Source: Hydrocarboniphaga sp. (GTDB lineage: Bacteria > Pseudomonadota > Gammaproteobacteria > Nevskiales > Nevskiaceae). Taken from it: a stretch of 37,124 nucleotides of DNA. Positions 29,707-37,124 of the stretch are shown here, piece by piece. Every line of letters begins with the position of its first letter. Position 1 is the first letter of the stretch. Where the stretch lies: NCBI GenBank assembly GCA_023254435.1, contig JALRLM010000447.1, positions 1 to 37,124 of the forward strand, read 5' to 3'. Made by a program: the position numbers and the translations under genes. The notes beneath the pieces were generated by a model. It was not told where the DNA came from, searched no databases, and saw only the letters and a list, made by a program, of their open reading frames with translations.

Positions 29707-30143
29707 AGGCGCGCAAAACTCGTGGATTTCAGTGGTGGCGCTCGTCCTTGGCCGTCATGCCGTGTTGCGGCGCGTTGAAGATCGACAATCGCAAGGGGGC
29801 GTTTTGAGCGCTATTCCTCACAAGTGTATTTGTGAACTCTGGCCTTCGAGGGGATCGCCAAGAGGTTGGCCGCGGTTCAGTAGCCTCGCTCGATCCCCAG
29901 GTGGACGGTAGGCAATTAATTTTGTAGACAACGCGCGGGACGGGACTTTGGCTGCTGCCTCTCGTCGGCGCGAAGCGAGTCGTGCTGCGGGATGATCATC
30001 GCAGGAGCCACTGCTGCAGCGACTACCGCGCCCCAGAATCGCCTGCTACCCACTGTTGCTCAGCGAGCGCTATCGGCGCTGAGTTTCTTCTCCGTTACGA
30101 ATTCATTCGCAGCGATCAGCAAGCATCCAGCGATGCACCCGCA

Positions 30144-31979
30144 TCACTCCACCGTCACGCTCTTCGCGAGGTTGCGAGGCTGGTCGACATCGGTGCCGCG
30201 CAGCACGGCCACGTGATACGCCAGCAGTTGCAGCGGCACGGTGTAAACGAGTGGCGACTGGATGGCTTCGATGTGTTCGGGCATCAGCATCACTTCGACG
30301 CCGTCTTCGGGCTTGAAGCCGGTGTTGGGGTCGGCGAAGACGAACAGCTGGCCGCCACGCGCGCGCACTTCCTGCAGGTTGCTCTTGAGCTTTTCGAGCA
30401 GGGCGTTGTTGGGCGCGACCGCGATCACGGGCATGTCGGCGTCGACGAGCGCGAGCGGGCCGTGCTTGAGTTCGCCGGCCGGATAGGCTTCGGCGTGGAT
30501 GTACGAAATCTCCTTGAGCTTGAGCGCGCCTTCGAGCGCGACCGGGTAGGTCGGGCCGCGTCCCAGGAATAAAGCGTGGCGCTTGTCGGCGAAGTGCTTG
30601 GCCCACTCCTTGATCTGCGGCTCAAGCTTGAGCGTGTGCTCGACGATTTCGGGCACGTGCGCGATCTGTTTGACGAAGGCCGCTTCGGTCAGCGCGTCCA
30701 TGCCGTTGTGGCGCGCCAGGACGATACCGAGCAGCGATAGCGCGGCGAGCTGCGTGGTGAAGGCCTTGGTCGAGGCGACGCCGATTTCGGGGCCGGCGCG
30801 CGTCATCAAGGTGAGATCGGCTTCGCGCACCAGCGAAGATTCGGGCACGTTGCAGATCGCGCAGGTGGCCAGGTAGCCGAGCTTGCGCGCTTCGCGCAGC
30901 GCGGCGAGCGTATCGGCGGTTTCGCCGGACTGCGAGATGGCGACGAACAAGGTGTCGGGCGGCACCACGGGATCGCGATAGCGATACTCGCTGGCCACTT
31001 CGACCGTGCACGGCAGCTTGGCGCCCTGCTCGACGTAGTAACGCGCGATCAGGCCGGCGTGATAGCTGGTGCCGCAGGCGACGATGTGTACGTTGCGCAC
31101 GCGCGGCAGGATGGCTTGCGCCTTCGGGCCCATCGCTGCTTCGAGCACGGACTTGCCGGTGATGCGTTCGGCCAGCGTGTCGGCGATGGCGCGCGGCTGC
31201 TCGTAGATTTCCTTGAGCATGTAGTGCGCGTATTCGCCGCGTTCGACGCTGTCGGCCGACAGCGTCGATTCGCGCAGCGCGCGCTCGGCCGGCGCACCGC
31301 TGGCATCGAGGATGCGGATACCGGACTGGCGCACTTCGGCGACGTCGCCTTCTTCGAGGAACTGGAAGCGGCGCGTCACCGGCAGCAGCGCCTGCACGTC
31401 GGAGGCGACGTAGTTTTCGTTATCGCCGTGGCCGACGACGACGGGGCAGCCCATGCGCGCGGCGACCACGCAGTCGGGATCGCGCGCGGAAACCGCGACG
31501 ATGGCGTAGGCGCCGTGCAGGCGCTTGACCGCGACCTGCATGGCCGCGAGCAGCGTGCCGCTCTGCTTGAGGCATTCGTTGAGCAGATGCACCACGACTT
31601 CGGTGTCGGTCTCGCTCGTGAAGTCGTAGCCCTTGTTGCGCAGTTCGGTGCGCAGCTCGTCGTGGTTCTCGATGATGCCGTTGTGGACGAGCGCGACCTG
31701 GCCTTCGGAGAAGTGCGGATGCGCGTTGCGTTCGCTGGGCACGCCGTGCGTGGCCCAGCGCGTGTGCGCGATGCCCCGCAGGCCGGCGATGGGATGCTGC
31801 GCGATGCCGTCGGCCAGATGCTGGACCTTGCCCTGGGCGCGACGACGGTCGAGCCTGTCGTCGGCCGTCAGCAGTGCGACGCCGGCCGAGTCGTAACCGC
31901 GATATTCCAGGCGGCGCAGACCTTCGATCAGGATGGGAGTGACGTCACGGGCAGCGACGGCGCCGACGATTCCGCACAT
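30144..31979 (-). CDS. glmS: Glutamine-fructose-6-phosphate aminotransferase
   Basis: MCGIVGAVAARDVTPILIEGLRRLEYRGYDSAG; SIS domains; C-terminal LAKSVTVE. Confidence 0.97.
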   Translation of the reverse strand: MCGIVGAVAARDVTPILIEGLRRLEYRGYDSAGVALLTADDRLDRRRAQGKVQHLADGIAQHPIAGLRGIAHTRWATHGVPSERNAHPHFSEGQVALVHNGIIENHDELRTELRNKGYDFTSETDTEVVVHLLNECLKQSGTLLAAMQVAVKRLHGAYAIVAVSARDPDCVVAARMGCPVVVGHGDNENYVASDVQALLPVTRRFQFLEEGDVAEVRQSGIRILDASGAPAERALRESTLSADSVERGEYAHYMLKEIYEQPRAIADTLAERITGKSVLEAAMGPKAQAILPRVRNVHIVACGTSYHAGLIARYYVEQGAKLPCTVEVASEYRYRDPVVPPDTLFVAISQSGETADTLAALREARKLGYLATCAICNVPESSLVREADLTLMTRAGPEIGVASTKAFTTQLAALSLLGIVLARHNGMDALTEAAFVKQIAHVPEIVEHTLKLEPQIKEWAKHFADKRHALFLGRGPTYPVALEGALKLKEISYIHAEAYPAGELKHGPLALVDADMPVIAVAPNNALLEKLKSNLQEVRARGGQLFVFADPNTGFKPEDGVEVMLMPEHIEAIQSPLVYTVPLQLLAYHVAVLRGTDVDQPRNLAKSVTVE

Positions 31980-32046
31980 GGGATTTCCGGGGTGAACTGG
32001 CCCGACAGTTTACCCGCCCGGGCCGGTGGGCACGCGCCGGGGCGAC

Positions 32047-32664
32047 TCAGGGACGGGCGGCGGGGCGCTCGGCGATGCGGTCGCGCCAGGCTTGCAGATG
32101 CACCAGGCCCTCGCCGCCGGCCGAGAACTTGAGCAGGCGAGCGAACTCCAGCGCGCAGAACAGCGTGATGTCGGCGACGGTGTAGCGCGCGCCGGCGACG
32201 TAGGGCTGAGCGGCAAGGCGCGCGTCGAACCAGGCCGCCGCCTCGCGCAGGCGCTCGCTTTGCACGCGGCCGTAGTCGCCGAACTGCGGCTGTTCCACGC
32301 TGGCGAATCCCGGATGCGAGTGGCGCACGCCGTTCATGCAGGGGGCCAGCAGGGACCATTCGGCCTGGCGATCGGCCATCTCGATGAAGGCGCGCTCCTC
32401 GGCATCGAGGCCCATGAGATTGGGCTCGGGGAAGCAGGCTTCCAGGTAGCTGCAGATGGCGCGGCTTTCAGACAGGCGGCGGCCATCGTCGAGTTCGAGC
32501 ACGGGCAGCGCGGGCCGCGGCGCCATGCCGGCGACGGGCGAATCGCGATGCTCGCCGGTGCCCAGATTCAGCAGCACCACCTCGATGTCGGCGATACCTT
32601 TCTCGGCCACGAACATCTGCACGCGACGCGGATTGGGTGCCAGCTTGGCGGTGTAAAGCTTCAT
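32047..32664 (-). CDS. Glutathione S-transferase family protein
   Basis: MKLYTAKLAPNPRRVQMFVAEKGI, PALPVLELDDGRRLSESRAICSYLE thioredoxin-fold and C-terminal helical domain. Confidence 0.9.
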   Translation of the reverse strand: MKLYTAKLAPNPRRVQMFVAEKGIADIEVVLLNLGTGEHRDSPVAGMAPRPALPVLELDDGRRLSESRAICSYLEACFPEPNLMGLDAEERAFIEMADRQAEWSLLAPCMNGVRHSHPGFASVEQPQFGDYGRVQSERLREAAAWFDARLAAQPYVAGARYTVADITLFCALEFARLLKFSAGGEGLVHLQAWRDRIAERPAARP

Positions 32665-32695
32665 CGGCGGAATCCTTTTGCGGCGAGGCGCTGCG

Positions 32696-34060
32696 CTATT
32701 TCTTGGTCGGACGCTTCCAGCCCGGCACGGTCTTTTGTCCGCGCGCGCGGCAGATGCTGAGTTGATCGGCCGGCGCGGTCTGCGTGATGGTGGAGCCGGC
32801 GGCGATGAAGGCACCGTCGCCGATGCTCACGGGCGCCACCAGCTGGCTGTCGCTGCCGATGAAGGCACCGTCGCCGATCACGGTTTCATGCTTGTTGGCG
32901 CCGTCGTAGTTGCAGGTGATGACGCCGGCGCTGATGTTGACGTCGGCGCCCACCTTGGCATCGCCGACGTAGGCCAGATGCCCGGCCTTGGTGGCACGAC
33001 CCAGGCGACCTTTCTTCACTTCGACGAAATTGCCGATGTGCACCTGGTCGTCGAACACGCTCTCGGGCCGCACGCGCGAGAACGGCCCGATGCGGCAGGC
33101 GGTGCCCGCGATCAGGCCCTCGAGCACGCTGTGCGACAGCACTTCGCTGCCCGCACCCAGGCTGACGTTGCGCAACACGCTGTACGGGCCGATGCGCACG
33201 CGATCGCCCAGCGTGACCACGCCTTCGATCACCACGCCGACGTCGATGAACACGTCCTGGCCCACGTTGAGTTCGCCGCGCAGGTCGAAGCGCGTGGGGT
33301 CGGCCAGCTGCACGCCGCTGCGCATCAGCGCCTCGGCCTGGCGGCGCTGGAACAGGCGCTCGGCACGGGCCAGCTGCAGGCGATCGTTGACGCCTTCCAC
33401 GGCCTCGGCGTCGCTGGCTTCGACGGTCTTGACCTCGATGCCCTCGGCCACCGCCAGCGCCACGATGTCGGTCAGGTAGAACTCGCCCTTGGCGTTGTCG
33501 TTGCGCACCTGGGCGATCCAGCGTTTGAGGCTGCCAGCCGGTGCCGCCAGCAGGCCTGTGTTGATCTCGTTGATGGCTTTTTGCTGGGTGCTGGCATCGT
33601 TTTCCTCCACGATGCCGAACACGCGGCCGAAGCTGCGCAGGATGCGCCCGTAGCCGGTGGGGTTGGGCAGCTTGACCGTCACCAGCGTGAGCCCATCGCG
33701 CGCCGATTCCACCAACGCAGCCAGCGTCTGCGCTGGAATCAGCGGCACATCGCCATAGAGCACGAGCACGGGCGCCTCGTCGGGAATGCCCGGCAGCGCC
33801 TGCTGCACGGCGTGCGCGGTGCCCAGTTGCTCGGCCTGCACCACGGTCTGCGGCATCGCGCCCTCGCGCTGCCTGAGCCAGCGCTGCACCACCTCGGCGC
33901 CGTGGCCGAGCACCACGTGGCACTGCGCGCCGCTGCTCTGCGCCAGCCCCAGCACGTGGTCGAGCATGGGCCGCCCGCCGACCGTGTGCAGCACCTTGGG
34001 CAGGGCGCTGTTCATGCGGGTGCCGCGGCCGGCGGCAAGGACGATGGCGTGGAAGCTCAT
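32696..34060 (-). CDS. glmU: Bifunctional UDP-GlcNAc pyrophosphorylase / glucosamine-1-P acetyltransferase
   Basis: VLAAGRGTRMNSALPKVLHTVGGRPMLDHV and left-handed beta-helix repeats in the C-terminus. Confidence 0.96.
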   Translation of the reverse strand: MSFHAIVLAAGRGTRMNSALPKVLHTVGGRPMLDHVLGLAQSSGAQCHVVLGHGAEVVQRWLRQREGAMPQTVVQAEQLGTAHAVQQALPGIPDEAPVLVLYGDVPLIPAQTLAALVESARDGLTLVTVKLPNPTGYGRILRSFGRVFGIVEENDASTQQKAINEINTGLLAAPAGSLKRWIAQVRNDNAKGEFYLTDIVALAVAEGIEVKTVEASDAEAVEGVNDRLQLARAERLFQRRQAEALMRSGVQLADPTRFDLRGELNVGQDVFIDVGVVIEGVVTLGDRVRIGPYSVLRNVSLGAGSEVLSHSVLEGLIAGTACRIGPFSRVRPESVFDDQVHIGNFVEVKKGRLGRATKAGHLAYVGDAKVGADVNISAGVITCNYDGANKHETVIGDGAFIGSDSQLVAPVSIGDGAFIAAGSTITQTAPADQLSICRARGQKTVPGWKRPTKK

Positions 34061-34142
34061 GAGGGACGATCAGGTTTCGAAACGGCCGCCAGTTTAGGCA
34101 TGGGCGGCGCGCCATGGGCAGCCGCTCGGCGATGGACGGATC

Positions 34143-34172
34143 TTGCATTTTATTTCGCACGCGAAATATATT
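34143..34172 (+). promoter_or_regulatory. Sigma70-like promoter with embedded MarR-type operator
   Basis: -35 TTGCAT (34143-34148), 18-bp spacer, -10 TATATT (34167-34172); perfect inverted repeat TATTTCGC-AC-GCGAAATA at 34151-34168. Confidence 0.65.
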
Positions 34173-34200
34173 GATTCCAGTCCACCTGCGGGAGCCGTCG

Positions 34201-35058
34201 ATGTCCTCCGAAGCGATCGAACTATCCGCCGCCGATGGTTTCAAGCTAGGCGGCACGCTGCATCGTCCGTCCGGCGTGCCACGTGCCGTCGTGCTCGTGC
34301 ATCCCGCCACGGCCGTGCCCGAACGCCTGTACCTGCCCTTCGCCGGCTTTCTGGCCGAACAGGGCTTTGCCGTGCTGACCTACGACTATCGCGGCATCGG
34401 ACGCTCGCGGCCGCGCTCGCTGCGCGGCTTTGCGGCGCGCATGCGCGACTGGATGGAGCTCGACGTCGCCGCCGCCACCGACTGGGCCCGCGCGCAGTTT
34501 CCGGAGCTGCCGCTGCTGGCCGTGGGCCACAGCGTGGGCGGACACGCGCTGGGCATCAGCGACGCCACGCGGCATTTGCGTGCGGCGGTGATGGTGGCCA
34601 GCCACGCCGGCTACACGCGGCGCATCACGGGCTTCGTCGAACGTGCGCGAGCGCGCCTGCTGCTGCACCGGATCGCGCCCGCGCTCACGCGCGCGCTGGG
34701 CTACATGCCGGGCCGTGCGGGGCTGGGCGAGGATCTGCCGGCCGGCGTACTGCGCGAGTGGGAGCACTGGTGCCGGCAGCCCGATTACTTCTTCACCGAT
34801 GCCACGCTGCAGGCACGCCAGCGCTTCGCCGACAAGCGTCTGCCGCTGATGGTCCTGGGCATGAGCGACGACCCCTGGGCCAATCCCGCCGCGATCGACG
34901 CGCTGGTCCGCCACTTCGAGAATTGCGAGATCGAGCGGCGCGCCATCACGCCCCGTTCGGTCGGCGTGGCCGCCATCGGCCACATGGGCTTCTTCCGCCG
35001 TGCGATGCGTCCACAACTATGGCCGCAGGTCAGCGACTGGCTGCTCGCGCACGCCTGA
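34201..35058 (+). CDS. Alpha/beta-hydrolase
   Basis: GHSVGG nucleophile elbow, YDYRGIGRS, late His in IGHMGFF; ATG 34201 preferred over 34114. Confidence 0.85.
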   Translation: MSSEAIELSAADGFKLGGTLHRPSGVPRAVVLVHPATAVPERLYLPFAGFLAEQGFAVLTYDYRGIGRSRPRSLRGFAARMRDWMELDVAAATDWARAQFPELPLLAVGHSVGGHALGISDATRHLRAAVMVASHAGYTRRITGFVERARARLLLHRIAPALTRALGYMPGRAGLGEDLPAGVLREWEHWCRQPDYFFTDATLQARQRFADKRLPLMVLGMSDDPWANPAAIDALVRHFENCEIERRAITPRSVGVAAIGHMGFFRRAMRPQLWPQVSDWLLAHA

Positions 35059-35127
35059 GGCCGGGCGACGACGGGCGCGCCGCTGCGTCTATGATGCGGC
35101 TCGCTTCCTGCCGCTGAACTCCTCTCG

Positions 35128-35568
35128 ATGGCCGAACCGCGCGACCGCCGCCTCGTCTACCTGCTCAACATCGGGCAGCGGCGGCTCAATCGCTGGATCG
35201 AAGCGCGACTCGGCGCCGAAGGCGGCGCCTCGGCGGCACAAGGCGGCGCGCTGTTCTACCTGGCCCAGCACGACGGGGTGCTGATCGGCGAAATCGCCGC
35301 CGCGCTCGATCTGGCGCCTTCGGCCATGACCGGGCTCGCCGATCGCATGAGCAAGGCCGGCTATGTCGAACGGCGTCGCGACACCATCGACGGCCGCGCG
35401 ATGCGCCTGCACCTGACGGACTCGGGTCGCGAAGCACTCGCCGTCGCCAGGCGTGGCTTAGCCGACATCAATGCACGGCTCGCCGACGGCTTCAGCGAGC
35501 AGGAGCTCGAAGTGGTCGCGCGCTGGCTCGAAAGCCTGCAGCACAAGTTTGCAAGCGAGGCACGCTGA
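35128..35568 (+). CDS. MarR-family transcriptional regulator
   Basis: Winged HTH: IGEIAAALDLAPSAMTGLADRMSKAGYVERRRDTIDGRAMRLHLTDSGREAL. Confidence 0.88.
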   Translation: MAEPRDRRLVYLLNIGQRRLNRWIEARLGAEGGASAAQGGALFYLAQHDGVLIGEIAAALDLAPSAMTGLADRMSKAGYVERRRDTIDGRAMRLHLTDSGREALAVARRGLADINARLADGFSEQELEVVARWLESLQHKFASEAR

Positions 35569-35625
35569 GCGCCTTGCAGGCGGCCTAGAATCCCTTTCGA
35601 CGCCGCCTTCCATCGAGAACCCCGC

Positions 35626-36156
35626 ATGCAGAACTTCGCCAGCCTGATCGGACAATGGGGCGAGTTCTTTTCGACCACCGCGCAGATCAGCGGCGGGCTC
35701 GTGGGCCTGGTCTTCGTGGCGCTCACGTTCAAGCCGCAGGCGCTGGGCATCGCGGGCGAGCCCGGCGACCGCACGCTGCGCCGGCTCGCGCGCCAGACCT
35801 TTCTCGACTTCCTCAACGTAATGCTGGTATCGCTGCTCATGCTCGTGCCCTACTCCGAGCTGCAGATCGGCGCCTCGATCGCGCTCGTGGGCGGCATCGG
35901 TTTCGGCCGCGGCCTGCAGCGCGTGGTGGCCGTGCTCGCAGGTCCGGAGGCCAGGCCAAGAGCCGAGGTGGTGCGCCTGTTCCTGCTGTCGACCGTCGGC
36001 AACCTGCTGCTCGTGATCGCCGGTCTGGCCGCCGCGATCGGGCGCATTGACGACACCGCGTTCTGGTCGCTGGTGTTCACGTCCATGATCCTGCTGCTGG
36101 TCTCGGGCACGCGCAGCGCCTGGATGCTGCTGATGCACGAGGCGCTCGAGGACTGA
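35626..36156 (+). CDS. Integral membrane protein of unknown function
   Basis: 176 aa, about four to five hydrophobic segments; no recognised catalytic motif. Confidence 0.65.
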   Translation: MQNFASLIGQWGEFFSTTAQISGGLVGLVFVALTFKPQALGIAGEPGDRTLRRLARQTFLDFLNVMLVSLLMLVPYSELQIGASIALVGGIGFGRGLQRVVAVLAGPEARPRAEVVRLFLLSTVGNLLLVIAGLAAAIGRIDDTAFWSLVFTSMILLLVSGTRSAWMLLMHEALED

Positions 36157-36193
36157 GCGCGGAACGCCGATCGCCTGCCTAGCCGCCCGCAAC

Positions 36194-36223
36194 GAAAAAG
36201 CCCCGGAGGACCGGGGCTTTTTC
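36194..36223. terminator. Bidirectional Rho-independent terminator between convergent genes
   Basis: GAAAAAGCCCCGG-AGGA-CCGGGGCTTTTTC, perfect stem with A5/T5 flanks. Confidence 0.9.
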
Positions 36224-36252
36224 GTACAGCGCTGCAACCGAGCCCGAAAGCT

Positions 36253-36675
36253 TCAGTGGCCAGCGATGTTGTGCAGCTTGCGGGCAAACTCGAGACGCGC
36301 GGCGGCTTCGACGAGTTCCTGCTGAGCCTTGGCCAGATCGGTGCTGGTCTTGGCGCCGGCGAGCTTCTCTTCGGCATCCTGCTTGGCCTTCAGCGCGGCC
36401 GCTTCGTCGGCGTCCTTGCTGTGCAGGGCGCTGTCGGCCAGCACGGTCACGAGGTGCGGCTGCACTTCGAGAATGCCGCCGGTGACGAAGAACGAAAGCT
36501 CCTGGCCCGACGTCGTGCGCACACGCACGGTGCCGGGCTTGAGGCGCGTCAGCAGCGGCGAGTGACGCGGCGCGATGCCGACTTCACCCATCTCCGCCGG
36601 AGCGAAGACCATCGCGGCCTCGCCCTTGTGGAGGTGGCCTTCGGCGCTGACGATGTCGACTTGCAGTTGTGCCAT
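36253..36675 (-). CDS. atpC: F1 ATP synthase epsilon subunit
   Basis: MAQLQVDIVSAEGHLHKGEAAMVFAPAEMGEVGIAPRHSPLLTRLKPGTVRV. Confidence 0.95.
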   Translation of the reverse strand: MAQLQVDIVSAEGHLHKGEAAMVFAPAEMGEVGIAPRHSPLLTRLKPGTVRVRTTSGQELSFFVTGGILEVQPHLVTVLADSALHSKDADEAAALKAKQDAEEKLAGAKTSTDLAKAQQELVEAAARLEFARKLHNIAGH

Positions 36676-36682
36676 GGTTTAG

Positions 36683-37124
<442 letters not shown>

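Noticed and set aside
32678-34174. 498-aa plus-strand ORF
   Set aside because: Antisense to glmU hexapeptide repeats; its apparent repeats are a shadow of the beta-helix.

Overview
GC-rich proteobacterial window, probably a gammaproteobacterial metagenome contig (glmS/glmU sit beside atpC/atpD). Most of it (about 6.5-29.6 kb) is a phenol/catechol meta-cleavage island: multicomponent phenol hydroxylase (dmpKLMNOP-like), a DmpR/XylR-family sigma54 activator, a catechol 2,3-dioxygenase unit with a divergent SDR and a tandem-fused tautomerase, and a lower meta-pathway operon (ferredoxin, DUF336, dmpC with a frameshift, dmpE, dmpH, dmpI, dmpF, dmpG) next to a LysR regulator. It also holds a four-gene putative trans-envelope transport operon (DUF1302 barrel, DUF1329, YCF48-like, MMPL/RND permease). 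The strongest new observation is a two-part LysR-type operator, ATAC[G/C]GTCTAATAC-N18-ATAC-N7-GTAT, found with identical geometry upstream of both the lower meta operon and the DUF1302/DUF1329/YCF48/RND operon 17 kb away. This suggests the envelope system belongs to the aromatic regulon. Two matching sigma54 promoter/UAS modules (TGGCAT-N5-CTGCY plus GGATCGATCAATTGAT) precede phenol hydroxylase and catechol dioxygenase. Flanks carry a partial BVMO-esterase fusion, bacterioferritin, an M14 peptidase-like protein, a nucleotidyltransferase, an MBL hydrolase, a ParE/RelE toxin relic, glmS-GST-glmU, an alpha/beta hydrolase-MarR unit with a near-perfect operator, and atpC/atpD. The last ~135 bp appear to be an inverted, divergent second atpD fragment, probably a chimeric contig end. 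All calls come from reading motifs and the supplied translations; no database search was run.
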